A stretch of 64,000 nucleotides of DNA from assembly GCF_938039245.1 (NCBI RefSeq), contig NZ_CALHVN010000026.1, positions 1 through 64,000 on the forward strand. The letters are read 5' to 3'. Positions within the stretch are counted from its first letter, which is position 1, and each line of letters starts with the position of its first letter. Source of the DNA: an uncultured Campylobacter sp. GTDB lineage: Bacteria; Campylobacterota; Campylobacteria; Campylobacterales; Campylobacteraceae. Shown one piece after another: positions 44,786-53,681 of this stretch. The position numbers were made by a program, and so were the translations under genes. The notes beneath the pieces are model-generated. The model did no database searches and was not told the DNA's origin. It was given only the letters and a program-made list of their open reading frames with translations.

Positions 44786-45571
44786 TTAACGGATATCGCC
44801 CGCCTTTTGCTTTGAGATTATCAGGCTTGAGTCCAGCTCGAATTTCTCTCCGCTTTTAGTCTGCAGATAGTAAAATTTACCCAGAGCCGATAGGACTTTG
44901 ACGTTGTAGAGCTCTACGGAGTTTTTTTGCTCTAAAGCGTACGTTTTGCAAACGGGAGAGAGATTTACCGCGCTTGCCTTGAGCGGGCCGCTACGCGTGC
45001 CGTTTTTACCGTACGTTAAAACCGAGTTTTCAAAAACGACCTCATCGCTGGACGCAACGCCTATGTCTGCGCCGTTAGCGTCTATAAATTTTATCTCGTC
45101 GTCGTTTACTCCGCTAAAAATATACGTCTCGTTGCGGTCTTTTACGGCTAGCTCGGCTTTTTGCTTATTGTACGAGACGATTTGCGCCTTTTGTTTTGCG
45201 TAGCAGCCGTCCTTTGCTCCCGCGCCGATGCAGCCGTTTTGATTATTTTGGCAAACGCTTTTTGGCAAAGCGTTTAAGGCGTCTTTTTTGAGCGATAGCA
45301 TTTTGTAGTTTATATTTCCCAGATCGGCTACTTGGACGATTTTACCGCTCATAACCGCGACGATGACTAAATTTATGATTATCAAAGACCAAAAAATCAT
45401 CTTGAAATAATCTATATCCTTAGACCTTATCAACGCTCTAAACAAAACGGCAAAAAATGCCATAAAAATCACTAAAAAAGCGGTAGTAAACCCATCATCG
45501 CTCACGCGGACGTAGGCAAGCAGAGCTACCATAAACGGAGTTGCAAAGGATAAAAATCCGTGCAATATCAT
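44786..45571 (-). CDS. Hypothetical membrane protein
   Basis: The 261-aa protein has three hydrophobic helices within the first 90 residues (for example FTTAFLVIFMAFFAVLFRAL and MIFWSLIIINLVIVAVM). A periplasmic or cytoplasmic domain follows with four cysteines in the stretch SVCQNNQNGCIGAGAKDGCY, suggesting disulfides. Its ATG overlaps by 4 bp the restored stop of the next gene upstream, so the two formed an operon. Family not recognised. Somewhat AT-rich. Confidence 0.65.
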   Translation of the reverse strand: MILHGFLSFATPFMVALLAYVRVSDDGFTTAFLVIFMAFFAVLFRALIRSKDIDYFKMIFWSLIIINLVIVAVMSGKIVQVADLGNINYKMLSLKKDALNALPKSVCQNNQNGCIGAGAKDGCYAKQKAQIVSYNKQKAELAVKDRNETYIFSGVNDDEIKFIDANGADIGVASSDEVVFENSVLTYGKNGTRSGPLKASAVNLSPVCKTYALEQKNSVELYNVKVLSALGKFYYLQTKSGEKFELDSSLIISKQKAGDIR

Positions 45572-46324
45572 AAAAATAAAAGAGGAATGTCGAATTTACC
45601 GTTTTTAATGCGGTAATATATACAAAACGCCGCCACTACCGCCCCGATCCCCGCAAAATAAAGGCTCGGAGAATCTACTGCTCTCGGGAAAAAATATCCG
45701 GCACCTATAAATGCTATGCCCGCAAGCGTAGCTATCAGATAAATCGCGTAAAAAGGCTTTTCTTTTTTCGTCGCCGTCGTAAGAAACGATCAAAACCAAA
45801 TGCAAAGCGGGAAATATATATAAAATAACAAATAAACCAAAACCCGATATCGCAAGCGCGCTAAGTAGCGAAAAGATGCTGTCGCTGACGGCTACCGAGA
45901 AAAATCCGACATTTTGCCAAAAGATAAAATATATTATAAACGGAATCAGCCCCAACAGCGCTATTAGAACCTGATAGTATTTTTTCACGCGGCAAATTTG
46001 CTCCGAGACGAAAAGCTTGATACGCTTTAGATTATATACTTCTTTATATTTTTTATAAACGTCCGAATCGCGGCTTAACTTATCCAAATTCGCAAGCAAA
46101 TTTACCTGGCGATAAATTCTGTCGTTTAGCTCGTATATATCCGCAGCCGTTTGCGAATAATTATCGCAGCTAAGGTTTTCAAATTTAGCCAGTCTATCTT
46201 TTAATAGACCAATTAGTCCCAAGACGTCCTTGTCGCACTCTTTATTTTTAAGCGTTTTGATAAAATCGCCGTACTCCTTTGCGGCGCTATTTTTTTCTTG
46301 GATTAACTTTTTAAAATTATCCAT
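45568..46324 (-). pseudogene. Frameshifted membrane protein, operon partner of the preceding gene
   Basis: From ATG 46324 the product begins MDNFKKLIQEKNSAAKEYGD, a coiled helical region, then two membrane helices (YYQVLIALLGLIPFIIYFIF and LLSALAISGFGLFVILYIF). The frame then leaves hydrophobic sequence at about 45785 and ends with an unnatural Ser/Arg/Gly tail at 45605. The neighbouring frame reads KEKPFYAIYLIATLAG and LYFAGIGAVVAAFCIYYRIK, then a stop at 45568-45570 that overlaps the next ATG by four bases. One indel in the GTCGCCGTCGT region therefore explains both. The restored length is about 252 aa. It could be a slip site, a mutation or a sequencing error. Confidence 0.7.
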
Positions 46325-46329
46325 TAAAT

Positions 46330-46827
46330 TTACTTCAAATTTTTAAAACTTATCGGCAGCTCCAAATTTAACCCCTTCACAAGCCTTATACACTCCTGCA
46401 GGTCGTCGATGCTTTTGCCGCTTACTCGCACCTCTTCGCCGCGGATCGTCGCCGTTACTTTTAGCTTTGCGTCCTTGATCGCTTTGGTGATTTTTTTTGC
46501 GTTTTCGCTATCTAGGGTGTCGTTTAGCTTTAGCGTAGCTTTGATATTTCCGCCGCTCGCACTCTCGCGTTTGCTTTCAGTCACGGCTACGGGTGGGATG
46601 TTTCGCTTGATGAGCTTTGAGATCACGATGTCTTTTAGCGCGTCGATTTTGTTGTCGCTAGAGCTAAGAAGCGTGATGATTTTTTCCTTTTCGTTTAGCT
46701 CCACCTCGGCCACAAGCCCCTTAAAATCATATCTCGCCGCGATCTCCTTTTTCGCCGTTTCTAGCGCGTTTTTGACCTCCATCATATCGACCGCCGCGCT
46801 TATATCAAAACTATGCTCAGTTGCCAT
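46330..46827 (-). CDS. yajQ: YajQ-family nucleotide-binding protein
   Basis: The 165-aa protein starts MATEHSFDISAAVDMMEVKNA and has the AARYDFKG motif at about residues 30-37 and the C-terminal DLQECIRLVKG. YajQ proteins have two ferredoxin-like domains; some relatives bind cyclic di-GMP and act with a LysR-type regulator. It follows the hydroxyacid dehydrogenase gene as Cj0374 follows Cj0373. Confidence 0.94.
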   Translation of the reverse strand: MATEHSFDISAAVDMMEVKNALETAKKEIAARYDFKGLVAEVELNEKEKIITLLSSSDNKIDALKDIVISKLIKRNIPPVAVTESKRESASGGNIKATLKLNDTLDSENAKKITKAIKDAKLKVTATIRGEEVRVSGKSIDDLQECIRLVKGLNLELPISFKNLK

Positions 46828-46829
46828 TT

Positions 46830-47759
46830 TTATCCTTTCAAAAATTCTTTTATATTTTCCGAGATCATCGCTACGAGCCGCTCTCTAGCCTCAAAGCTCG
46901 CCCACGCCACGTGCGGAGTGAGTATCAAATTTTCCTTATTTTTGATATTTAGCAGCGGATGATCCGCGCGCATGGGCTCGGTCTCCAGCACGTCCGAGGC
47001 AAATCGCAAATTTCGCCCATCTATCGCGCGGGCTACGGCGTTTTCGTCCACGATGCCGCCGCGTCCGAAGTTCATCAAAATCGCGCCCTCTTTCATCAAA
47101 TTTAACTCCCGCTCGCCGATCAAATTTCGCGTTTTTTCGTTTAGCGGAGCGTGGATGCTCACGATGTCGCAGCCGCTTAAAAGCTCGCCCAAATTTTGCC
47201 TTTTAAACTCCGCGTTTGCGTTTGCGCCGCTAGTTGAGTAGTAGCTTACCCTCGCGCCAAATGCCGCCGCGACGCGCGCCACGCCTCTGCCGATCTCGCC
47301 AAGGCCGATGATGCCAAAACTCTTGCCCGCTATCTCGCCGATACTGCGGTCTAAATTCGTAAAAATTTCGCTCTTCGCCCACTCGCCGCTTTGCGCGTAG
47401 TTATCGTAAAATTTGATGCGATTCGTCAGCACAAAAAGGCAAGCAAACGTATGCTGCACGACGCTAGCCGTCGAGTAACCCGCGACGTTTTTTACCGCGA
47501 TGCCTTTTGCTGCGGCGTAGGCGAGATCGACGTTGTTCATACCCGTCGCACTAATGCAGATTAGCTTTAAATTTGACGCATCCATCGTCTCTTTGTCGAT
47601 GATGACTTTGTTCGTGATGACGACGTCCGCGCCCTTTAGCCGCTCTATGCACTCGGCCGCGGCGGTCGTCTCAAAGCTAACAAACTCACCAAACTGCTCA
47701 AAAACGTCCAAATTTACGTCGCTTCCAAGCGTCGCGGCATCGAGGCAGACTATTTTCAT
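46830..47759 (-). CDS. D-isomer-specific 2-hydroxyacid dehydrogenase
   Basis: The 309-aa NAD(P)-dependent enzyme has the Rossmann motif GLGEIGRGVARVAAAFG near residues 150-166. The catalytic Arg lies in NFGRGGIVDENA (near 232), Glu in DVLETEPM (near 257), and His in ILTPHVAWAS (near 282). All three catalytic residues are present. Substrate is unclear (glycerate, lactate or phenyllactate type). Forms an operon with yajQ downstream and follows the glutathionylspermidine-synthase-like gene. Confidence 0.92.
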   Translation of the reverse strand: MKIVCLDAATLGSDVNLDVFEQFGEFVSFETTAAAECIERLKGADVVITNKVIIDKETMDASNLKLICISATGMNNVDLAYAAAKGIAVKNVAGYSTASVVQHTFACLFVLTNRIKFYDNYAQSGEWAKSEIFTNLDRSIGEIAGKSFGIIGLGEIGRGVARVAAAFGARVSYYSTSGANANAEFKRQNLGELLSGCDIVSIHAPLNEKTRNLIGERELNLMKEGAILMNFGRGGIVDENAVARAIDGRNLRFASDVLETEPMRADHPLLNIKNKENLILTPHVAWASFEARERLVAMISENIKEFLKG

Positions 47760-47768
47760 TTTGCGTCC

Positions 47769-48947
47769 TTATTTGATAAAGTGCCCTACGAATTTGGAGT
47801 AGTTATCTAAAATTTCGCCGCCTCTGCGGTATCCCAGCGCGCACGCCTCGTAGGCGAAAAATACGCCAGCTTGGTAGCTATTATTGGCGGCGTCTTTGTT
47901 AAATTCATAAAATTCCTGATAGATCGCGCGGTTTTGACCGTAGTCGCCGCCGTTTTGCGAGCTAATGCTACCGTCGGCCTCGATCACGCTCACGTTTGCG
48001 CCCTCTCGCCCAAAAACCGGCTTTTTCACGCACTTTTTACCAGCTAACGGCTTATCGCTAGCTTGGAGCAAAAGCGGGTGATTCGGATATAAATCCCATA
48101 AAATTTTTAGTATCCCTTTGCTTTGGAAAAGTAGCGTGTATGCGGGATTTAGGATGATTGCTTTTTGATTTCGGACGATGTTTTTTAGGATGATGGCTAG
48201 CTCGCCTTCCTGCACGGCGATATCCTCCCACGGCACGAGCTTAAACCAGTACTCGTAGTTTTCGCCGTCAAAAAACACGCCCTCCTCGTCGTTAAATACG
48301 ACCTCGTGAACGTAAGCAAACGCCGTGTGAAAGCCCGCCTCCTCGGCGATATACTGCAGTAGCTTCACCGTCTGCTCGTCCTCGCTACTGCCCGCAACCG
48401 AGCTAAATAAAATTTTCCAGCCCTCATAGTGCTCGTTAAAGCTCTCGGTCTCCTCATCTAGCGTCACGAGGCGCCTAAAATTTTGCTTCAAAGCGTCATA
48501 AAGGTCGTTAAACTGCGCGCTCTCGTCCATGCGGTTAAACTTAAGCGCCGCCCACTGGATGATCGCCGTCTCAAACACGGCCGTCGGAGTGTCGGCATTA
48601 AATTCGATGAGTTTTATCGGTTTGCCGTCTAGACCGCCGGCTAGGTCAAATCTACCGTAGAGATGCCAGTGCACGTCGTTTTCCCAGCTTTCGCGCACGA
48701 GGTCTACGAGGTTAAACGGGATGCCGACCTCGTGGTAGAGGTTGTTGTCGATGACGTGCTGGGCGGCTGCGACGAACATGTCGTATAGCTCGTTTGCGGC
48801 GTTGTAGTAGGCCTCGGCCTGCGCCTCGCTAACCTCGACTAGCTCGTCTGCTACGTAGTCGCTGCCGTCTGGATCGGTGTGCCACGTAAAGCCGATCTCG
48901 CTTAAAAATTCGCTATTTAGCGGTTCGATTTTTTTTAAATTTATCAT
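47769..48947 (-). CDS. Glutathionylspermidine-synthase-like ATP-grasp ligase
   Basis: The 392-aa protein starts at ATG 48947, behind a strong GGAGG; an ORF extension of 21 codons into the neighbouring lipoprotein gene is rejected. Motifs include GFTWHTDPDGSDYV near the N-terminus, LIEFNADTPT near residues 115-124, and the ATP-grasp segment KKPVFGREGANV near 320-331. The family (GSP_synth, YjfC/YgiC) joins a carboxylate to an amine, but most single-domain members have no proven substrate. The same gene pair with a UPF0323 lipoprotein occurs in C. jejuni (Cj0371-Cj0372). Confidence 0.9.
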   Translation of the reverse strand: MINLKKIEPLNSEFLSEIGFTWHTDPDGSDYVADELVEVSEAQAEAYYNAANELYDMFVAAAQHVIDNNLYHEVGIPFNLVDLVRESWENDVHWHLYGRFDLAGGLDGKPIKLIEFNADTPTAVFETAIIQWAALKFNRMDESAQFNDLYDALKQNFRRLVTLDEETESFNEHYEGWKILFSSVAGSSEDEQTVKLLQYIAEEAGFHTAFAYVHEVVFNDEEGVFFDGENYEYWFKLVPWEDIAVQEGELAIILKNIVRNQKAIILNPAYTLLFQSKGILKILWDLYPNHPLLLQASDKPLAGKKCVKKPVFGREGANVSVIEADGSISSQNGGDYGQNRAIYQEFYEFNKDAANNSYQAGVFFAYEACALGYRRGGEILDNYSKFVGHFIK

Positions 48948-48948
48948 T

Positions 48949-49587
48949 TTATCCTCCGAAACTTGAGCTTGAACTTGAACTTGATCCGCCAAAAAATCCG
49001 CTTTTTCCACCGCTTGGTTTACTTGCCGAGCTCGTGGCTTTGGCTTTATTAAAGCTATCTACGCTCCTTGAATAGGCGCTTGGGTTTTTATACGCGCTTT
49101 GGCGCTGCGACTGATAGCCGGGGTTGTTAAAGAGCTTATTGCCGATCCAGCTACCTATGATCGCGCCCGCAGCCGAGGCTAGAAGCGTCTCGCCAAGGCT
49201 CATACCGCCGCTTGAAAGTTGCGCGTTTTGAGCGTTCGGATTCGTCAAATTTGACGTTCCGGCATCGATTTTAGCGTTTTCTTCGGCGATTAGCTTATCC
49301 ATCTCCTCTTTGCTCAGCACGCGCTCGGTGCCGTTGATATCCTTTAGCACGACGCGCGTTTCGCTGCTTGGATACTCCTCTAGAACTTTATATTTGCCCG
49401 GTGCGGTTTCTTCGATGATGACGAAAGCTCCCGTTTTTTGCGCCGCTTCTTTTAGCGCGCTGCCGTCATTACCGTTTGCTCCCCCGTTATCGCTGCCGCA
49501 TCCTGCCAGCCCAGCCGCCACCATCGCGCCAAAGCCGCCCACAGCGGCGTAGCTGGCTACTTTTTTGATATGTTTAAAAACTCTCAT
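48949..49587 (-). CDS. UPF0323-type lipoprotein
   Basis: The 212-aa protein has a lipobox, GLAGC, near residues 26-30. The middle segment with a glycine-rich, membrane-compatible helix (SLGETLLASAAGAIIGSWIG) is like glycine-zipper proteins. A Ser/Gly-rich C-terminus includes a run of eight serines before FGG. This matches the epsilonproteobacterial UPF0323 family (Cj0371). Function unknown; location between an HTH gene and the GSP-synthase-like gene is conserved. The serine run encoded by AG(C/T)/TC repeats might be length-variable. Confidence 0.85.
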   Translation of the reverse strand: MRVFKHIKKVASYAAVGGFGAMVAAGLAGCGSDNGGANGNDGSALKEAAQKTGAFVIIEETAPGKYKVLEEYPSSETRVVLKDINGTERVLSKEEMDKLIAEENAKIDAGTSNLTNPNAQNAQLSSGGMSLGETLLASAAGAIIGSWIGNKLFNNPGYQSQRQSAYKNPSAYSRSVDSFNKAKATSSASKPSGGKSGFFGGSSSSSSSSFGG

Positions 49588-50264
49588 TTTTTATCTAGCT
49601 CCTTTGAAATTTTCTTGCTTTTTACCATTATCACGCCTTTTTTAAATTTGATAAATTTTGATTTTCCGATGTTTTTTATGATTTTATTTTGCGTTTTTTT
49701 AAGGCTCTTGCCGCTTAAATTTTGCGATTTTAAAAACTCGGCTAGGCTCGTCCATTTGCCCTCGCTTTTAGGCTCGCTCTCGACGAATTCGACATCGATC
49801 GGAGCCGCGTATTCGCCGTTTTGACGAGCCAGAAGCGGACGCTCGAGTAGATTTAAAAAATTTCTAATTTTCTCGTCGCGCTCGCGGTAAATTTGAGCGA
49901 TTTCGGTTTTATTATTTAGCAAAATTTGCTCTTTTTCGCGAAAAAGCCTCTCTTTGTCGGCTTGCAAATTTTGATTTTGTTCTTTTAGTTCGCTAATTTG
50001 CGACAGTAGAAATTCGTTCACTTCGAATTCTCCCGTCTTTGTTTTTTTGGATTTCGCGCTTTTAGCTGATTTTTCGGTAGATGTTTTTGGCGGCTGATTT
50101 GGCGCTAAATTTGCCGCAGTATCAGGCTCGTATCCGTCCAAAACCACATATTTTACGCCGTCTTTTTCAAAGGTTTTTAGCGTTCCGCGACGAATGCGGT
50201 TGTAAACGGCTTCTTTGGTTACGCCTAAGATTTCCGCAGCCTCGCTCACGGGCACTTTGGACAT
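49584..50264 (-). CDS. Helix-turn-helix DNA-binding protein with coiled coil
   Basis: The 226-aa protein opens with an excisionase/MerR-like HTH, VSEAAEILGVTKEAVYNRIRRG (written here in two parts: VSEAAEILGV and TKEAVYNRIRRG, residues 6-27). A basic KS-rich linker follows, then a coiled coil from about residue 85 to 150 (SQISELKEQNQNLQADKERL). The C-terminus is lysine-rich. It overlaps the lipoprotein gene by 4 bp. Likely a transcriptional or nucleoid-associated regulator; target unknown. Confidence 0.75.
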   Translation of the reverse strand: MSKVPVSEAAEILGVTKEAVYNRIRRGTLKTFEKDGVKYVVLDGYEPDTAANLAPNQPPKTSTEKSAKSAKSKKTKTGEFEVNEFLLSQISELKEQNQNLQADKERLFREKEQILLNNKTEIAQIYRERDEKIRNFLNLLERPLLARQNGEYAAPIDVEFVESEPKSEGKWTSLAEFLKSQNLSGKSLKKTQNKIIKNIGKSKFIKFKKGVIMVKSKKISKELDKK

Positions 50265-50340
50265 ATTTTTCCTTTGATCGTTGAATTTGGCGTAGATTAT
50301 GGCAAATTTTGGCTTTGATGCGAGTTAAACGGGAGTTTAA

Positions 50341-50369
50341 AAAGAAAAGGCCGCCGAAGCGACCCTTTT
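50341..50369 (-). terminator. Terminator of rpsU
   Basis: On the minus strand AAAGGGTCGC-TTCG-GCGGCCTTTT forms a ten-pair stem (two G-U pairs) with the stable TTCG tetraloop, followed by CTTTTT. It lies immediately beyond the rpsU stop. Confidence 0.92.
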
Positions 50370-50371
50370 GG

Positions 50372-50584
50372 TTAGAGCTTTGACTCGTAGCGTCTAAGCA
50401 TATATAGACGTTTAAGCATTTTCTTGCGAGCCGCGATTTTTTGTTTTTTGCGGATCTCGGTCATAGGCTCGAAAAAGCGTCTTGCGCGAACTTCGGTCAC
50501 GACAAGGTTCCTGTCGGTTTGCTTTTTGAACTTTCTGTAAGCTTCGTCAAAAGACTCGTTAGGATGTACCTTAATACCAGGCAA
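50372..50584 (-). CDS. rpsU: 30S ribosomal protein S21
   Basis: The 70-aa basic protein starts at TTG 50584, giving MPGIKVHPNESFDEAYRKFK, as in C. jejuni S21. An in-frame GTG four codons upstream is possible but its ribosome site would abut the codon. S21 sits near the 3' end of 16S rRNA and helps initiation. It ends LKRLYMLRRYESKL. Flanked by its own promoter and terminator. Confidence 0.95.
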   Translation of the reverse strand: MPGIKVHPNESFDEAYRKFKKQTDRNLVVTEVRARRFFEPMTEIRKKQKIAARKKMLKRLYMLRRYESKL

Positions 50585-50618
50585 CGTCCTCACCACCTTT
50601 CAATTAAAATAGACGGCG

Positions 50619-50624
50619 ATTATA
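50619..50624 (-). promoter_or_regulatory. rpsU -10 box
   Basis: TATAAT on the minus strand, about 35 bp upstream of the rpsU start, within AT-rich sequence as usual for Campylobacter sigma-70 promoters. Confidence 0.65.
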
Positions 50625-50672
50625 GTTTAAATTTTATAAATTTAAGCTTTGCTAGCCGCCAGGGTTTTAAAT

Positions 50673-52157
50673 TTAGCCTTTTAGTATATGCTCCGCCGCT
50701 ATCATCGCCGAGCTGATACAATCAGGCGTCGAGCAGCTGGTAAGCCTCGTAAATCCGTGCACTCCGCCCGTCGCCTCGCCTACGGCGTATAAATTTTTAA
50801 TAGGCTTGCTATCATTTATATTAAGAACTTCAAAGTTCAAATTTACCCTCACGCCGCCCGGAGTATAGCTGATGCCAGGAGCCCCGAGTATCGCGTAAAA
50901 CGGAGCCTTTTCTATCGGAGCGACTTTGGTTAAATCCTTTTTAAAATCGGCATCGGTTTTGGCGGCGACGCTTTCGTTATACCGCTTTATTTCCTCTTTT
51001 AAAATTTGCGCATTTAGCTTAAATTCCGCAGCTAGCTCGTCTAGGCTCTCAAATTTTTTCATCTTGCCGGTTTCTATAAATTTTTGCAGCCTTTTTGGGT
51101 CATGACTGGAGGTAAATCCCGTCTCGTCAAAGATTATAGTCGGAAACAGATCGCTTTCGTTTTTTTGCATATTTTCTAAAATATTATCGGACAAAGTCTG
51201 CCTGTCGCCGTCTTCGTTCATAAATCTCTTTGAGTTTTTGCCGTCGACTGCAATAGCAAATATCAAATCCTCCGTCGGAATACCAAACGAATAGCGTCCC
51301 AGGCTAAGCTGTACAGGCATCGCGCCCGCCCTTACCATGGTTTTTAACGCACCGGCCGTTGCGCCTGGATTTGACGGAGTGGAGGCTAGAGCGAGCCTTG
51401 GATTTTGCGCTGCTTTAAAGGTTTTGTCCGCCGAAAATCCGCCGCTTGCAAAAATTACGGCCTTTTTTGCTTTATAAAATTTAACGTCTCCCGAAACGTT
51501 TTGCGCATCGTCGTCGGCTAGGTTTTTATCAAATTTATATTCCTCTCTCACCTTTAGTCCTATCGCCGCGCCGTTTTTATCCAGCACGATTTCATCGACT
51601 TTTACGCGCTTTAGCGTCTTGCCGCCCTTGCTCTCAAAGTGCGAATTTAGAGCCTGCACGCACGCTCCGCCACCACCCACGGTCTCTAGGCTTCTTGCCA
51701 CGCTATGTCCGCCTAGATGCTTTAGTTTTTCGGCGTATTGTACGCCTCTTGCTTTGACGAATTCATAAGCTCTTTTTGAATTCTCAGCGATCCTGTAGGA
51801 CTGCTCTATGTAGTTAAAGCCCTTGCCCGCCTTATTTAGATCTTTTACGAAAAGCTCGATAGAGTCTTTGATACCGGCTTTTTCTTGCTGCTCGGTGCCT
51901 ACGCAGGCAAAATCAAGCTGAGAAACGACGGAGTTTCCGCCCATTCGCGACATCTTTTCTAGTAGCGCTACGCCAAGCCCACCCTCGGCCGCTACGATGC
52001 CCGCGACGTTTGCGCTAAGGCCGCTACCTACCACCAAGACGTCGTATTCCGCGTCCCATTTTATCTCGTCATCTTGTGCCGCTTGCAAATTTAGCGCACC
52101 AACAGCGGCTGCCGTGAGGCCGGTTTTGATGAAATTTCTTCTAGAAATTTTTTTCAT
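50673..52157 (-). CDS. Tat-exported flavocytochrome-type reductase flavoprotein
   Basis: The 494-aa protein has a twin-arginine signal, ISRRNFIKTGLTAAAVGAL, so it folds with FAD before export to the periplasm. The FAD site is VLVVGSGLSANVAGIVAAEGG near residues 40-60, with GGNSVVSQLD next. The C-terminal part carries YTPGGVRVN and GEATGGVHGFTRLTSCSTPD. It belongs to the fumarate-reductase/flavocytochrome c group that reduces fumarate, methacrylate, urocanate or related unsaturated acids in anaerobic respiration. The end motif differs from the canonical HGxNRLGGN, so the acceptor may differ. No haem domain or cytochrome gene adjoins; an external electron donor is needed. C. jejuni has nothing at this place. 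Confidence 0.85.
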   Translation of the reverse strand: MKKISRRNFIKTGLTAAAVGALNLQAAQDDEIKWDAEYDVLVVGSGLSANVAGIVAAEGGLGVALLEKMSRMGGNSVVSQLDFACVGTEQQEKAGIKDSIELFVKDLNKAGKGFNYIEQSYRIAENSKRAYEFVKARGVQYAEKLKHLGGHSVARSLETVGGGGACVQALNSHFESKGGKTLKRVKVDEIVLDKNGAAIGLKVREEYKFDKNLADDDAQNVSGDVKFYKAKKAVIFASGGFSADKTFKAAQNPRLALASTPSNPGATAGALKTMVRAGAMPVQLSLGRYSFGIPTEDLIFAIAVDGKNSKRFMNEDGDRQTLSDNILENMQKNESDLFPTIIFDETGFTSSHDPKRLQKFIETGKMKKFESLDELAAEFKLNAQILKEEIKRYNESVAAKTDADFKKDLTKVAPIEKAPFYAILGAPGISYTPGGVRVNLNFEVLNINDSKPIKNLYAVGEATGGVHGFTRLTSCSTPDCISSAMIAAEHILKG

Positions 52158-52183
52158 AACATCTCCTTTAAAGAATTTATGAA

Positions 52184-52248
52184 ATTATACACCGTAAAAG
52201 GGGCGTAATAGTAATTTTAATACGCGATTAAGGCATTAATCTTATAAT
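52184..52248. promoter_or_regulatory. Divergent promoters of the flavoprotein gene and ccoG
   Basis: A minus-strand TATAAT at 52189-52184 lies 27 bp before the flavoprotein ATG. A plus-strand TATAAT at 52243-52248 lies 28 bp before the ccoG ATG. About 50 bp between them could hold a shared regulator site; no clear palindrome seen. Confidence 0.65.
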
Positions 52249-52275
52249 CTCGCTATTTTGCAATTAGGAAAAATA

Positions 52276-53622
52276 ATGACCAAAGAAGAGTATAAAAAAT
52301 ATTTCAAATTTGCCAGCAAACGCTATATAGCCTACATCTTGATAACCTGTACCGCGCTTGTTTTGCCTTTTATAACTATCGGCGGAAATCAATTTTTCCT
52401 ATTAAGCTTTGAGCGCAGCGAGCTGCATCTGTTTTTTGCCAAATTTAACGTCCAAGAGCTATTTTTGATGCCTTTCGTGCTCATCATCTTTTTTATTTTT
52501 ATATTTTTTATGACGAATTTGGGCGGCCGCGTCTGGTGCGGCTGGAGCTGCCCACAGACGATATTTCGCGTGATTTACCGCGACCTTATACAAACTAAAA
52601 TTTTAAAAATCCGCAAGAGCGTCTCAAATAAACAAACGCAGGCTGAGAGCGGCGTCAAAAACGCGCTAGCTGTCGCGATCTGGAGCGTTTTAGCCTTTGT
52701 CGCGGCGGCGAATTTTCTCTGGTTTTTCGTCCCGCCGCAGGATTTTTTAGTTCAAATTTTAGACCCGGCCGAACATAAAATTTTACTCGGAGCTTGGCTT
52801 GTTATCGCGGCGTTTTTGATATTTGACGTCGCGTTTTTGGGCGAAAACTTTTGCGTTTACGTCTGCCCGTACGCCAGAGTGCAGTCCGTGATGATAGATT
52901 CTGACAGCGTGCAGGTGATCTACGACGAGGCTCGCGGCGGTAAAATTTATGACGGGCAAACCAAACTGTGGAAAAAGCCGCCAGAACCGCAAAACGAGTG
53001 CACCGGCTGCGAGGCCTGCGTGAAAATTTGCCCGACGCATATCGACATCAGAAAAGGCATGCAGCTAGAGTGCATAAACTGCCTGGAGTGCGTCGATGCG
53101 TGCACTAAAACGATGTCGGGGCTAAATTTGCCTAGTCTAATTAGCTGGACTAGCTCAAATTCGCTAAAAACCAAGCAAAAGGTGCGGTATTTGCGCTTTA
53201 AAACTATCGGCTACTGCTCCGCCATCGCTATAACCGCCGTAGCACTCGCTCTAATGAGCGCCAAAAAAGAAAACATGCTGCTAAACATCAACCGCACGAG
53301 CGAGCTATATAAGATAAATAAAAGCGGCGAGATCGAAAATGCTTACGTGTTTTTGTTTGAAAATACCGACGTGGCAGCGCACGAGTTTTACTTTGACGTT
53401 AGCGCAAACGATGCCGATATCAAAATAAAACGCCCAAAAAGTAACATTGCCTTAAACGCAGGCGAAAAGAAGAAAATCGTAGTCGTATTAACGGCTCCTA
53501 AAAATGCCGCTAGACCCGGTAAAAACGCAAGTGCAAAGATAACTATACGCGCCTACGCCGCAGACGAAAAAGAGAAAATTAACATCGCAAGAGAGACTAT
53601 TTTTGCATACCCGAGGGACTAA
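52276..53622 (+). CDS. ccoG: CcoG/FixG-like polyferredoxin membrane protein
   Basis: The 448-aa protein starts at ATG 52276 after TTAGGA (an in-frame codon at 52258 is rejected). Five or so membrane helices carry the motifs VWCGWSCPQT near residue 90 and VYVCPYARVQ near 200. Two 4Fe-4S motifs follow, CTGCEACVKICP and CINCLECVDAC (about 245-285), and a C-terminal periplasmic immunoglobulin-like domain. CcoG proteins act in copper reduction during assembly of cbb3 oxidase. It lies upstream of cmeR as Cj0369 does. Confidence 0.92.
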   Translation: MTKEEYKKYFKFASKRYIAYILITCTALVLPFITIGGNQFFLLSFERSELHLFFAKFNVQELFLMPFVLIIFFIFIFFMTNLGGRVWCGWSCPQTIFRVIYRDLIQTKILKIRKSVSNKQTQAESGVKNALAVAIWSVLAFVAAANFLWFFVPPQDFLVQILDPAEHKILLGAWLVIAAFLIFDVAFLGENFCVYVCPYARVQSVMIDSDSVQVIYDEARGGKIYDGQTKLWKKPPEPQNECTGCEACVKICPTHIDIRKGMQLECINCLECVDACTKTMSGLNLPSLISWTSSNSLKTKQKVRYLRFKTIGYCSAIAITAVALALMSAKKENMLLNINRTSELYKINKSGEIENAYVFLFENTDVAAHEFYFDVSANDADIKIKRPKSNIALNAGEKKKIVVVLTAPKNAARPGKNASAKITIRAYAADEKEKINIARETIFAYPRD

Positions 53623-53639
53623 AAATCATATTTTTATTG

Positions 53640-53645
53640 TATAAT
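53640..53645 (+). promoter_or_regulatory. -10 box of cmeR
   Basis: TATAAT 37 bp before the cmeR ATG; a second TATAAT at 53654-53659 is closer. AAAGG precedes the start codon. Confidence 0.55.
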
Positions 53646-53681
53646 CCTTAAATTATAATTTTAATTTTTTAAAGGTATGCA

